This document shows, one piece after another, positions 11,708 to 20,639 of a stretch of DNA of 64,000 nucleotides. The notes under the pieces were generated by a model, which saw only the letters and a program-made list of their open reading frames with translations, ran no database searches and was not told the origin of the DNA. The translations under genes and the position numbers were made by a program. Source of the DNA: Rhodovulum sulfidophilum DSM 1374 (GTDB lineage Bacteria; Pseudomonadota; Alphaproteobacteria; Rhodobacterales; Rhodobacteraceae). The stretch's first letter is position 1; each line of letters begins with the position of its first letter. The stretch lies in contig NZ_CP015418.1 in assembly GCF_001633165.1 (NCBI RefSeq), positions 777,501 to 841,500 of the forward strand, written 5' to 3'.

Positions 11708-12760
11708 ATGGTCATGACCGCCAACCCGCTCACCGCCGCGCTCGACGCCGGCCCCGTCATCTGTGCCGAAGGCTTCCTGTTCGAGCTGGAACGTCGCGGC
11801 TATCTCGCTGCGGGCGAGTTCGTCCCCGAGGTCGCGCTGGATCACCCGGAGGCACTGCGCGCGCTCCATCTCGACTTCCAGCACGCCGGCTCGGACATCG
11901 TCGAGGCCTTCACCTACAACGGCCACCGCGAAAAGATGCGGGTCATCGGCAAGGAATACCTGCTAGAGCCGCTGAACCGCGCCGCCCTGCGCATCGCCCG
12001 CGAGGTCGCGGATATGCAGCCCGGCAACCTGATGGCCGGCAACATCTCCAACACCAATATCTGGGACCCCGTCGATGCCGGCAAGCAGGCCGAGGTTCGT
12101 GCCATGTTCGAGGAGATGGTCGGCTGGGCCGTCGAGGAACGCGCCGACATGATCGTGGGCGAGACCTTCTACTATGCCGGCGAGGCGCTTCTGGCGCTTG
12201 AGGTTGCTAAGGCCAGCGGCCTGCCCGTGGTCCTCACGATCGCGCCGATGGCCGCGAACGCGATGATGGATGGCGTCGGCATCGTTGAAACCTGCCAGCA
12301 GCTCGAACAGGGCGGCGCCGATGTGGTCGGGCTGAACTGCTTCCGTGGGCCAGAGACGATGCTGCCATGGCTCAAGGAAGTGCGCGCCGCCGTCTCGTGC
12401 CATGTCGGCGCGCTGCCGGTTCCCTATCGCACCACGCCTGCAGAGCCGACTTTCTTCAATCTCTCCGATCCCGGTTGTTCCTGCCCCGCGCCCCACGGCC
12501 GGACCTTCCCGACCGCGCTCGATCCGCTTCAATGCAGCCGGTACGAGATCGGCGCCTTCGCCCGCGAGGCCCATGCGATGGGGGTCGATTACCTGGGGGT
12601 CTGCTGCGGGGCCAATCCGATGCTGATCCGCGAGGTGGCCGAGGCCGTGGGGCGCACCACCGAGGCCAGCCGCTACTCCGAACGGATGGAAGCTCATTTC
12701 ATGTATGGCAGCCATGATCGGTTGCCCGCCCACATCCGAGCCCTCGGCGAGCGCGCCTGA
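11708..12760 (+). CDS. Betaine/thetin-homocysteine S-methyltransferase family
   Basis: A 350-residue TIM-barrel enzyme of the Pfam S-methyl_trans family. It transfers a methyl group, probably from betaine or a related methyl donor, to homocysteine to give methionine. The zinc-binding cysteines are visible in VVGLNC (about residue 206) and GVCCG (about residue 299). These match the Cys pattern of BHMT, and no cobalamin domain is present. It follows a B12 riboswitch and a small gene, so it probably supplies methionine when cobalamin is too scarce for MetH, like riboswitch-controlled metE elsewhere. AAGGAT precedes ATG 11708; ATG 11714 is an alternative start. Confidence 0.82.
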   Translation: MVMTANPLTAALDAGPVICAEGFLFELERRGYLAAGEFVPEVALDHPEALRALHLDFQHAGSDIVEAFTYNGHREKMRVIGKEYLLEPLNRAALRIAREVADMQPGNLMAGNISNTNIWDPVDAGKQAEVRAMFEEMVGWAVEERADMIVGETFYYAGEALLALEVAKASGLPVVLTIAPMAANAMMDGVGIVETCQQLEQGGADVVGLNCFRGPETMLPWLKEVRAAVSCHVGALPVPYRTTPAEPTFFNLSDPGCSCPAPHGRTFPTALDPLQCSRYEIGAFAREAHAMGVDYLGVCCGANPMLIREVAEAVGRTTEASRYSERMEAHFMYGSHDRLPAHIRALGERA

Positions 12761-12767
12761 TCCTGCC

Positions 12768-12794
12768 GGCCCGTCGGCAGTTGCCGGCGGGCCG
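12768..12794 (+). terminator. GC-rich hairpin after the methyltransferase
   Basis: GGCCCGTCGGCA pairs with TGCCGGCGGGCC around a short loop, directly after the stop codon. There is no T-run, so termination strength is uncertain. Confidence 0.45.
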
Positions 12795-13113
12795 ATCCCT
12801 CCTGACGGTCATGACCTGGCGAAATGAGCGAAGCCGACGCGGCGAAATCTCAACGGCCACCCGCTCGGACCGGGGCCAACGCGGCGAAATCACTGCCGCC
12901 TAGTATTTTCCTTCCGTCGTAGCCACGAGCCGCCGCGGCTGGTCGCGGTGAAGTATCATCTGGGCAAGCAGGATCTCAATGTCGCTGCCGCTCAACACTC
13001 AAATCCAACCGGAAGATCCTGGATCAACCCGGCCCTGATTGCGGGGGAAGGTCACATCCTCAATCCGATCCACCAGATGCCGGGACTGAACGCCGAGCGT
13101 TTCAGCCGACAAC
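12795..13113. other. Gene-free stretch with an IS481 tail scrap
   Basis: No gene is visible here. At about 13058-13092 a short plus-strand stretch reads HILNPIHQMPGLN, the C-terminal signature of IS481-family transposases, also present at 55104-55241. The rest is unassigned. Confidence 0.5.
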
Positions 13114-13887
13114 CTACGGCGTTGCGTGATCCACCAGAACCAATGGGATGCCTGCGGCGCAATGCTCGATACGAGCGGGGACCCCGTAAGCACGGGAGAT
13201 TACCGGGGAAGAAATCACCTCTTCCGGGGGGCCGAAAGCGATCAGCGAGCCCTCCGAGAGCACAGCGAGTTGATCACAGGACCTGATCGCGAGATTGATA
13301 TCGTGGATGGCGATCATGGCGATGGCGCCGGTTTCACGCAGGAGGTCTCTAACGGCGTTAATCACCGCGAGTTGCCATTTCAGATCAAGCGCGCTGGTGG
13401 GCTCGTCAAGCAGCAGAAGCTTCGGGTTCCGTACGGTGACTTGAGCAAGGCCAACCATCTGACGTTGTCCTCCCGACAGCCGATCCATGCGCTCGAGTGC
13501 GAGATGGCTGATGCCGAGGGCGGAGAATGCGTTTTCGACGGTTTGTTCCGCGGTTGGCGTATCCAGCGCCCTGACCGCGCGGCAGGCGGCCAGCACCGCT
13601 TCGTAAGCCAGCAGAGGGCTGGCAGGCGGCAAGGATTGGGGCAGGTAACCGATTGTCTCGACGCGAGTCTTGTGGTCGGCGGCCGCCAGATCCACGCCGT
13701 TCAACTCGACGCGGCCGGAACCTGCGCCGAGGCCGGCAATGGCGCGCAGAAGCGTCGATTTGCCGGAGGCGTTCGGGCCGAGAAGGCCAACCAGTGATCC
13801 TGGTGCCACCGATGAGAGTGACAGGTTTTCTATCACCGGTCGGCGCCTGTAACCGGCTGAAAGATTGTGGATTGCGAGACCTGTCAT
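13114..13887 (-). CDS. Iron-siderophore ABC transporter ATPase (FecE/FhuC type)
   Basis: A 257-residue ATP-binding subunit with Walker A GPNASGKST (about residues 37-45), signature LSGGQRQMVGLAQ (about 139), and Walker B LLLLDEPTSALDL (about 158), all intact. It powers the FecCD-type permease encoded just upstream on the same strand (four-base overlap, ATGA type) for uptake of a ferric siderophore or similar iron-chelate. It is the last gene of a four-gene minus-strand operon starting near 17074. Confidence 0.9.
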   Translation of the reverse strand: MTGLAIHNLSAGYRRRPVIENLSLSSVAPGSLVGLLGPNASGKSTLLRAIAGLGAGSGRVELNGVDLAAADHKTRVETIGYLPQSLPPASPLLAYEAVLAACRAVRALDTPTAEQTVENAFSALGISHLALERMDRLSGGQRQMVGLAQVTVRNPKLLLLDEPTSALDLKWQLAVINAVRDLLRETGAIAMIAIHDINLAIRSCDQLAVLSEGSLIAFGPPEEVISSPVISRAYGVPARIEHCAAGIPLVLVDHATP

Positions 13888-14984
13888 GCATGACGCTCCC
13901 TGGCGATCAGCAGCGACAGGAACAGCGGGACTCCCACGATCGAGGTGACGATACCGAGTGGGATTATCACTCCCGGAATGACCATCTTGGACCCGATCGA
14001 CGCCAGCGAAAGGATCAGCGCTCCCGCAAACGCAGCGCCTGGCAGGAAGAAGCGGTGGTCTTCACCCAGAAGCAGCCGCGCGATATGCGGCCCGACAAGG
14101 CCGACGAAACCGATCGTGCCGACGAAACAGACCGCGACAGCTGCCAACAGGCTTGCGCGCAACATTACTGTCAGCCGAAGCCGTTTCGTATCGATCCCCA
14201 GGCTTTCAGCCTGTGCCTCGCCAGCACGAAGAGCAGTCAGCTTCCAGACATTTCGCAAGGACAGGGGGACTGCAACGATCAGAACGCCTGCCACGGTTGC
14301 GATTTTCGGCCAGGTCGTCCGGCCCAGGCTGCCCATGCCCCAGAATACGATCTGTTGCAGCGTGTCGGCATCGGCCAGAAATTGCAGCAGGGCCACAACA
14401 GAGTTTATCGCGAAGACCAGGGCGATACCGAACAGGACCACGCTGTCGGCACCATTGGCTTGCGTTTGCGCGAGCACGTGGATGAGGAGTGCGGCCATCG
14501 CCGCGAACAGGAAAGCGCTTGCCGGCAAAAGTGCTTCTTGCGGAAGCCAGCTCACCGAAAGGCCCGTCACCAGAACCAGAGCGGCCCCGAGGGTAGCGGC
14601 GGCGGAGACACCCAGCGTAAAGGGGCTGGCGAGCGGATTGTTGAGGACCGTCTGCATTTCCGCGCCCGCCAATCCAAGCGACGCGCCGACAAGGATCGCC
14701 ATCACCGCATAGGGCAGGCGGACATTGAACAGGATGTAGTGCATCGAACTCGGCAACCCGGCGGAATCCAGAAGGCCGGTGATCACGACGCCGGGTGACA
14801 AGGCGGCCGGTCCTGTGAAGACATCGCAAATGAACGCGATGACCAGCAGCCCAAGCATGAGGATGAGGATCAGAAACCTGTATCTGACGAAACTGGCATA
14901 ACCTTGAGCGAGTGACCGAGCCGCGGCCGGTATCTGCAGAGAATGTCTCAAAGTAGGGGGTCTTTCATGCGAATTTGGTTCCAC
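13884..14984 (-). CDS. Iron-siderophore ABC transporter permease (FecCD/BtuC family)
   Basis: A 366-residue protein with roughly ten membrane helices and the family motifs RLPYAVMAILVGASLGLAGA, NPLASPFTLGVSAAATLG, and VGTIGFVGLVGPHIAR (the ATPase-coupling region). It forms the inner-membrane channel for a ferric siderophore or cobalamin-like ligand. Translation appears to begin at GTG 14984, overlapping the previous gene by 37 bases, with a long hydrophilic N-terminal extension (~35 residues) before the first helix. One of the shorter starts may be real. Confidence 0.9.
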   Translation of the reverse strand: MEPNSHERPPTLRHSLQIPAAARSLAQGYASFVRYRFLILILMLGLLVIAFICDVFTGPAALSPGVVITGLLDSAGLPSSMHYILFNVRLPYAVMAILVGASLGLAGAEMQTVLNNPLASPFTLGVSAAATLGAALVLVTGLSVSWLPQEALLPASAFLFAAMAALLIHVLAQTQANGADSVVLFGIALVFAINSVVALLQFLADADTLQQIVFWGMGSLGRTTWPKIATVAGVLIVAVPLSLRNVWKLTALRAGEAQAESLGIDTKRLRLTVMLRASLLAAVAVCFVGTIGFVGLVGPHIARLLLGEDHRFFLPGAAFAGALILSLASIGSKMVIPGVIIPLGIVTSIVGVPLFLSLLIARERHA

Positions 14985-15925
14985 GGCCTGTTCCGGGCAT
15001 AAGCCTCGGCCGTCTCGCTGAACGCCGCGATAGCCGGGAAGGGGCGGGTGTCCGGCCGAAGTTCACCGGCCTTGCGGATGATGGGATTCGGAGCGACCCT
15101 CTCCGAAACAGGGTATTCGTAGCCGACGTCCGCGTAGATCTGCTGGCCATTGTCTCCGGCAAGGTACTCCAGGAAGGCGACGGCCTCTTCGCGATGCGGT
15201 GCATGTGTTGCGACAGCGGCGCCGGTTATGTTGATCGGGGTTCGGCCGTCATCGAATGTCGGCACAATGGCCCGCAGGCTTTCGCTCCAGGCCTTCTGCT
15301 CCGAACCACCTGCGCCAGCTTGCATTTCACCGAAGTAGTAGGAATTGGCGACACCGATCAAGGCCCGCCCCTCGGCAATCGCCCGCGCGGCGTTCCGATC
15401 ACCTCCATTGCCCAGCGGGTTGTTGGCGGCGATGCCCGCCAGCCAGGCTTTGGTTTTCTCCTGCCCGTAACGGGCCAGGTAGGCGGCAATCAAACCCGTG
15501 TTGAACATGTGGTCAGCCGACCGGATGAACATCCGGTCGCGCCAGCGCGGGTCTGTGAGGTCGTCATAGTCGAGACGCGTCACATCGAGCGACTTTTCCA
15601 CGAAGATGAGGCGCGCGCGCATGGATTGCGCGAACCAGCGGCCCTCGGGATCGCGCAGGTAGGCTGGCACCAGTCGATCAAGCGTGCCGGATCTGACCGG
15701 CTGTGCAAGGTTGGCGTCCGCGAGTTTCAGGAGCCGTCGGAAATCGACCGTGAGCACGATATCGGCGGGGCAATCAGGTCCTTCCTCCTGCATCAGCGGA
15801 GCTGCGTCGGACTTGATGTCCCGGATCGTCACCTCGACCCCGCTTTCCTGGCGGAAACCGTCGGCCAACAACTGCGTGAATTCGCGGTGGCGGGTGGAAT
15901 ATACGGTAAGCTTACGGCTGGTCAT
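14948..15925 (-). CDS. FbpA-like solute-binding protein lacking a signal peptide
   Basis: A 325-residue type-II periplasmic-binding fold like the ferric-iron binding protein FbpA: KLTVYSTRHREFTQLLADGF, then PADIVLTVDFRRLLKLADAN, LRDPEGRWFAQSMRARLIFV, and the C-terminal YEYPVSERVAPNP. FbpA proteins are exported, but this one begins MTSRKLTVYSTRH, so the mature domain starts straight after the initiator. The ATG lies nine bases after the stop of the preceding gene, leaving no room for a signal peptide. It sits in an operon with a FecCD permease, which does not normally use FbpA. It may work inside the cell or reach the periplasm in complex with another protein. Confidence 0.8.
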   Translation of the reverse strand: MTSRKLTVYSTRHREFTQLLADGFRQESGVEVTIRDIKSDAAPLMQEEGPDCPADIVLTVDFRRLLKLADANLAQPVRSGTLDRLVPAYLRDPEGRWFAQSMRARLIFVEKSLDVTRLDYDDLTDPRWRDRMFIRSADHMFNTGLIAAYLARYGQEKTKAWLAGIAANNPLGNGGDRNAARAIAEGRALIGVANSYYFGEMQAGAGGSEQKAWSESLRAIVPTFDDGRTPINITGAAVATHAPHREEAVAFLEYLAGDNGQQIYADVGYEYPVSERVAPNPIIRKAGELRPDTRPFPAIAAFSETAEAYARNRPWNQIRMKDPLL

Positions 15926-15934
15926 CTGGTCCGC

Positions 15935-17074
15935 TCATGCTGAGAGATCGAGGGCAACGGTGTAGACACCGTCCTGCGGGAGCAACGGGAAGCGCTTGCG
16001 AAATGCGGCGAGCGTCTTTCGAGCGTCGAAACCATCCTTGATGCCCGGGTTGAGCCAGCCGGCCAGTGCTTCGAGAGCAACCAGATGCAGCGGCGTCTCA
16101 TTGAGACCATGCCAGACGGCGTAGGCGCGCTTGTTGCGCACCGCGTTCAGTTCCGCGATGCCGGGATCCGAGACGATCCGGATCAAGCTTTCGCGCGCTT
16201 GGGCTTCGGTGACGTTCGCACCGATGGAGATACCGCCTGCGGCGTCCCCTTTCAGTCCGCCGGTTGCGACATAGACATCAGGTTGGCGCGTCAGCATGTA
16301 TTCGAGATTGATGGGACCGACCGCTTTCGGCAACACGTCAGCCGCGATACTGTGGCCACCCACCAGGGCGGCGAGATCGGCAAAGCTGCCCCGTGCGATG
16401 CTGGCGCAGCAGGGCATCACCCCCGCGTGGCTGTGGAAGACCAGATCGGTGGGGGCTCTGGATCGATCGCCAAACGCCCCGGTGATCCGTTTCAGCGTCG
16501 CCTGGTAGAAGGAAATCGTGTCTTCGCCGCGTGTTTCCTGCCCGAGCAACTGGCTGAGGATTCGAAGGCTCGGAACCGTGTCCTTCAGCGGATCCTGTGC
16601 AAAATCGACCACCGCGACAGTGAGACCCGCCTGGGTGAGGCTGCGGATGAAGGACGTGCTCCCGTCGTTGTCGACCGGTCCGGCATTGAAACGGCTGATC
16701 AGCACCAGATCTGGCTGAAGCATCAGCAGCCTTTCGATCGCGTAGTCGCTGCCGACTCGCCGGCCGATGACGGGCAGTGACTTGAGCGCGGGAAACCGGC
16801 TGCTCCATGCTTCGGCCTCGTTCGGAAACGTCCTGTTCAGATCGTCAGCCCAGCCGGCAAGAATTGCGATTGGATCCGGATGAACCATGCCGATCATGCT
16901 GAGAAAACGCCCTTGCCCCAGCACGACGCGCTTGGCCGGCCTCGCAAGCCTGACCTCACGGCCCAGGAGATCGCGAACCACGATACCGGGGTTCGCCCTG
17001 GCAAGACCCGGGGCCGCAAGCGCCATCGCGCCGCAAACGAAACCACGCCGCGTAATCGTATCCATGTCACTCAT
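15935..17074 (-). CDS. Periplasmic iron-siderophore binding protein (FepB/BtuF type)
   Basis: A 379-residue class III binding protein (Peripla_BP_2). The N terminus TITRRGFVCGAMALAAPGLA contains a twin-arginine (RRGF) export signal cleaved after ARA. The lobes are recognised by VVRDLLGREVRLARPAKRVV and IERLLMLQPDLVLISRF, and by the C-terminal LEALAGWLNPG. It would deliver a ferric siderophore to the FecCD permease. It is the first gene of the minus-strand operon and is divergent from a TonB receptor at 17197. Confidence 0.85.
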   Translation of the reverse strand: MSDMDTITRRGFVCGAMALAAPGLARANPGIVVRDLLGREVRLARPAKRVVLGQGRFLSMIGMVHPDPIAILAGWADDLNRTFPNEAEAWSSRFPALKSLPVIGRRVGSDYAIERLLMLQPDLVLISRFNAGPVDNDGSTSFIRSLTQAGLTVAVVDFAQDPLKDTVPSLRILSQLLGQETRGEDTISFYQATLKRITGAFGDRSRAPTDLVFHSHAGVMPCCASIARGSFADLAALVGGHSIAADVLPKAVGPINLEYMLTRQPDVYVATGGLKGDAAGGISIGANVTEAQARESLIRIVSDPGIAELNAVRNKRAYAVWHGLNETPLHLVALEALAGWLNPGIKDGFDARKTLAAFRKRFPLLPQDGVYTVALDLSA

Positions 17075-17196
17075 CGTCGCGCGTTTCCGATGCCCTTTGT
17101 AATCTTGACTGTTTTAATCATAGTTCTTATGGGGGGTGCAACACGCTTGAGGCAAAGGCGCAAAGCCTTGAAATTTATCGTATATTAGGAGGTGTC
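17075..17196. promoter_or_regulatory. Divergent promoter region of iron locus
   Basis: This AT-rich 122-base gap drives the binding-protein operon (minus) and the receptor (plus). TTGACT at about 17106 and TATATT near 17181 are possible promoter elements for the plus strand, and AGGAGG at 17187 is the receptor ribosome site. No clear Fur or Irr palindrome was found by eye. Confidence 0.4.
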
Positions 17197-19326
17197 GTGG
17201 GTCATTTTCGTGCGTTCGCTCTTGTTTTGATCGCCAGTCTGAACCTCATGTCCACAGCCTCGGAAACGCGGGCGCAGGATGATGTCGTCGTGCTCCCGCC
17301 GGTCGTCTTGACAAGTGAGGGGGAGGATTCGGACAGCTATGTGGCCGAAACGTCGCGCGCCGCCACCAAGACAGCCACGCCACTGATCGAGACACCGCAA
17401 GCCATTTCCGTGGTCACCGAGGCCGAGCTGGAAACGCGCCAGGTTCAGTCCGTCGGTGCGGCCATCCGCTACAATTCCGGCGTCCTCGGCGACTATTGGG
17501 GTGGCGCCGATCTGCGATACGACAAGACTTTGATCCGCGGCTTCGATTCCGCCCAATACCTCAACGGGCTCAAGCTGAGCAAAGGCAGGTTCGCGGGCCT
17601 GGGACGGCCGGAACCGTTCGGCCTGGAACGCATCGAGGTGCTGAAGGGACCGTCTTCGGTGCTCTACGGGCAAAATGCTCCGGGCGGTCTCGTCAACCTT
17701 GTCAGCAAGAAGCCGACGTCCGAGACCATTCGCGAGATCAACACCTCGGTCGGCACCTTTGGGCGTCGCCAGGGCTCGTTCGACTTCGGCGGAGAAATCG
17801 ACGCGGAAGGCAAGTTCCAGTACCGGCTGGTCGGCCTGGCTCGCGATAGCGGCACCCAGACCGATCACGGCAGGGACAATCGCCAGTACCTGGCGCCTTC
17901 CCTGCGCTGGACGCCAACGTCCGATACCACCTTCACGCTTCTGGGGAGCTATCTTCGTGAGGACCTTGGGAACCAAGTCAACGTGTTGCCGCCGGTCGGC
18001 ACACTGACGTCAGCATCCTTCGGAAAGATACCGACCAGTTTCTACGCGGGCGAACCCTCGTTCGACAAATTCATTCGCACGTCGCGCTCGATCGGCTACG
18101 AGTTCGAACATCACTTCGATGACGTCTGGACGGTCCGGCAAAACCTTCGTTTTGACAGGCAGGACGCGGATTACCGTTATGTGAGCTATTCCGGTGCCGC
18201 CCTGGCCGGCACGACCATGCCGCGCAAACGCTCTTTTGTCGATCAGTCCCTCGAGTCCTTCGCTGTCGACAACCAGGCCGAGGCGGAGTTCACAACGGGA
18301 CGTGTCTCCCACGATCTCATGGTGGGTCTGGATTACCGATACATAGACTCCGCCTTCCGGTTCGGTACGGCGGCCGCCTCCAGCCTGGACATCGAAAACC
18401 CGGTTTACGGCGCGCCGGTTTCAATGCCGCCGACCACCCGCAGTGAAGAGACAGATCAGCATCAAACCGGCTTTTACCTGCAAGACCAGATGCGGTTGGG
18501 GCGGTGGGCGTTCACGCTCGGCGGTCGTTACGACGTCGTCAGCAGTTCGACCCGGAACCGGCTGACGAACACGGTCGTCGACCAAGATGACGAGAAATTC
18601 ACGTGGCGGGCAGGCGTAGTCTATCTGGCGGAGAACGGCCTCGCTCCTTACGCCAGCTATTCGACCTCATTCGAGCCGACACCCGGCAGCGATTTCGCCG
18701 GAGAAGCTTTCAAGCCGACAACCGGCGAGCAATTTGAAATCGGCGTGAAGTATCAGCCGGTCGGCTTCGACGGCTTCGTGACCCTGTCCGCCTATGAGCT
18801 GACCCAACAGAACGTCACGACGACCGATCCCGTCAATACCAGATTCGATGTCCAGACCGGCGAAACCAGGGTACGGGGTATCGAGCTGGAAGGTGTCGCC
18901 GCCCTCAGCGACAGCTTGAACGTGAAAGCCAGCTACACCTACATGGACGGCAAGGTGACACAGAGCAACGACTATCTGGGGAACGTTCCGGCTCAGATAC
19001 CGGATCACGTAGCAAGCCTCTGGGGCGACTACACCTTCCCGGATGGTGGTCCGCTGGCTGGCCTGGAAATCGGCGCTGGTGTGCGTTATATCGGCGGGCG
19101 TTTCGGCGATGCGGCCAACCGCATGGATCTGCCGGCAACGACATTGGTCGATGCCTCACTCCGCTATGATTTCGAGAACCTGAGTCCCGATTTTGCAGGC
19201 CTGAGCTTGAGGGTCAATGCAAGCAACCTGTTCGACAAAACCTATGTCGGTCAGTGCGCGAGCACCCGGTATTGCCAATATGGCGGACGACGAACCGTTT
19301 CAGCCTCGCTCGGATTCCGATGGTGA
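17197..19326 (+). CDS. TonB-dependent siderophore receptor (FhuA/FpvA-like)
   Basis: A 709-residue outer-membrane receptor beginning at GTG after AGGAGG. A signal peptide ends near ETRAQDD. The plug domain shows TPLIETPQAISVVTEAELET, LIRGFDSAQYLNGLKLSKGR, GLERIEVLKGPSSVLYGQNA, PGGLVNLVSKKP: the TIGR01783-type siderophore receptor pattern. The barrel ends TVSASLGFRW with the terminal aromatic. The divergent FepB/FecCD/FecE operon suggests one complete outer-to-inner membrane uptake path. The substrate is probably a hydroxamate-type siderophore by similarity, but this is not certain. Confidence 0.9.
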   Translation: MGHFRAFALVLIASLNLMSTASETRAQDDVVVLPPVVLTSEGEDSDSYVAETSRAATKTATPLIETPQAISVVTEAELETRQVQSVGAAIRYNSGVLGDYWGGADLRYDKTLIRGFDSAQYLNGLKLSKGRFAGLGRPEPFGLERIEVLKGPSSVLYGQNAPGGLVNLVSKKPTSETIREINTSVGTFGRRQGSFDFGGEIDAEGKFQYRLVGLARDSGTQTDHGRDNRQYLAPSLRWTPTSDTTFTLLGSYLREDLGNQVNVLPPVGTLTSASFGKIPTSFYAGEPSFDKFIRTSRSIGYEFEHHFDDVWTVRQNLRFDRQDADYRYVSYSGAALAGTTMPRKRSFVDQSLESFAVDNQAEAEFTTGRVSHDLMVGLDYRYIDSAFRFGTAAASSLDIENPVYGAPVSMPPTTRSEETDQHQTGFYLQDQMRLGRWAFTLGGRYDVVSSSTRNRLTNTVVDQDDEKFTWRAGVVYLAENGLAPYASYSTSFEPTPGSDFAGEAFKPTTGEQFEIGVKYQPVGFDGFVTLSAYELTQQNVTTTDPVNTRFDVQTGETRVRGIELEGVAALSDSLNVKASYTYMDGKVTQSNDYLGNVPAQIPDHVASLWGDYTFPDGGPLAGLEIGAGVRYIGGRFGDAANRMDLPATTLVDASLRYDFENLSPDFAGLSLRVNASNLFDKTYVGQCASTRYCQYGGRRTVSASLGFRW

Positions 19327-19374
19327 TGAGTGATCGTGCCGCGGTTCAATTGCTCAGATCACGGTTGCCTTAAG

Positions 19375-20094
19375 TCAGCGCCATCGACGGGTGAAACCGG
19401 ACGGGGCCGGGGGCGGGACCGAGGAAAGCGCCGCCTCCAACTCCCTGCGCCGCGCATCGAGCGCCAGCATCCGGTCCTTTACCTGCTCCGCGGGGATCCC
19501 CGCCATGATCGCGTCCACAAGCTTCGCGTGGCCGCCTCTCACGCGCGCCAGTTCCTTTTCCAGCTTGCTTCGACCGGCCAGGGCCGCGTCCTGCAGCCGG
19601 TTGCGCTCGGCCGTGTATTCCTTGCAGGACGCTTCCACCAGACCGGGATCCATAAGGTGGTGTTCCAGCGCATCGAGGACGCTGCGCTCAAGATCCACGC
19701 GCTTGATCGTCCGCATGTTCGTGCAGATGGCGCTGCCCTTGTTGCGGGCCCGGGAGCAGCCGGAGGCGTCCTGGCTGACCTTCGCGTATCCGCCGCCGCA
19801 GCCGCCGCAGCCGCCGCATTGCATCAGGCCCGAGAACAGGAACCTCGGCCGCCGCCGGTCCCATACCGGAACCCGCGTTCCTCTGGAAATCAGCGCCCCT
19901 TGGCGGCTGCGTACCGCCTGCCAGAGTTCATCGTCGATGATGCGCAATTCGGGGATCCCCGGCGGCATCAGGCTCGCACCCGATGCCGCACGGTCGAAAT
20001 AGACCTTCACCACCTCATATCCCTGGCGATCTGTCTGGGTGCGGTAGGCCCGGATCTGATCTTCGATTGACGCATCACGCTGCAGCTCTGTCGA
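19375..20094 (-). pseudogene. Serine recombinase remnant (copy 2), internally deleted
   Basis: This copy joins a short piece of the catalytic domain (STELQRDASIEDQIRAYRTQ, then YEVVKVYFDRAASGASLMPP) directly to the recombinase/zinc-ribbon part (IPELRIIDDELWQAVRSRQG). It lacks most of the catalytic domain and then loses frame after LEAALSS. The zinc ribbon carries an expanded CGGCGGCGGG stretch compared with copy 1. It is fused in frame to an IS3 OrfB start at 20095, giving a 308-codon chimeric open frame that is unlikely to be functional. Confidence 0.82.
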
Positions 20095-20301
20095 ATAACC
20101 GAACCGCCTGCGTTCTCCGGACAACTCTTTCAAACGCTGACGCAGCCCTTGGTCCTGCGGCCTGCTTGACCTTCGCCGATAGACGCGCGGATCAAGCCCG
20201 GCCAAGGCACACGCCCTCCGCTGGTTATAGTTCTTCTCTGTCATGGCCCAGTCCACGGCACGTCTCCGAGCACCGGGCTTCAGAAGCGTCCGCAGGCTCA
20301 C
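20095..20301 (-). pseudogene. IS3-family OrfB N-terminal fragment fused to recombinase
   Basis: The first 69 residues (LKPGARRRAVDWAMTEKNYN, then RRACALAGLDPRVYRRRSSR, ELSGERRRFGY) are the start of an IS3/IS407-group OrfB. The DDE domain is missing; the frame runs straight into recombinase codons. It overlaps the OrfA stop by four bases, as in an intact element. Confidence 0.8.
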
Positions 20302-20585
20302 TCGAACGCGTGGCGTTCGCCTGCTCCCATTCCCAGCATTTCCTTGAGTGTGGCGACGTCGAGCATGTGCTCCGCCAGCATCTTCTTCAGCTTGGCGTTC
20401 TCAGTCTCCAGGGCCTTCAGCCTCTTGGCCTCGGACACTTCCATGCCGCCATACTTCGAGCGCCATTTGTAGAAGGTGCCATCGCTGATGCCGTGCTTGC
20501 GGCACAGTTCCTTGGCACCTATCCCGGCCTGATGCTCCTTCAAGATGACAATGATCTGCTCTTCGCTGAAACGGCTTTTCCGCAT
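20298..20585 (-). CDS. IS3-family transposase OrfA (IS407-like)
   Basis: A complete 95-residue OrfA: the helix-turn-helix RKSRFSEEQIIVILKEHQAG followed by KELCRKHGISDGTFYKWRSK and a leucine-zipper region (ALETENAKLKKMLAEHMLDV). The ribosome site AGGAGACAG precedes the ATG. The probable IS end lies about 20615-20640. Without OrfB it is inactive. Confidence 0.85.
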   Translation of the reverse strand: MRKSRFSEEQIIVILKEHQAGIGAKELCRKHGISDGTFYKWRSKYGGMEVSEAKRLKALETENAKLKKMLAEHMLDVATLKEMLGMGAGERHAFE

Positions 20586-20639
20586 CGTCTGTCTCCTCGT
20601 TTGGAGAACAGGCTAACCTCAAACCGCGGACTGTTCAGG

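Noticed and set aside
13653..14798. A 381-codon plus-strand frame opposite the ABC permease
   Set aside because: It is antisense to the ATPase and permease genes and has a low-complexity Arg/Gln/Asp composition.
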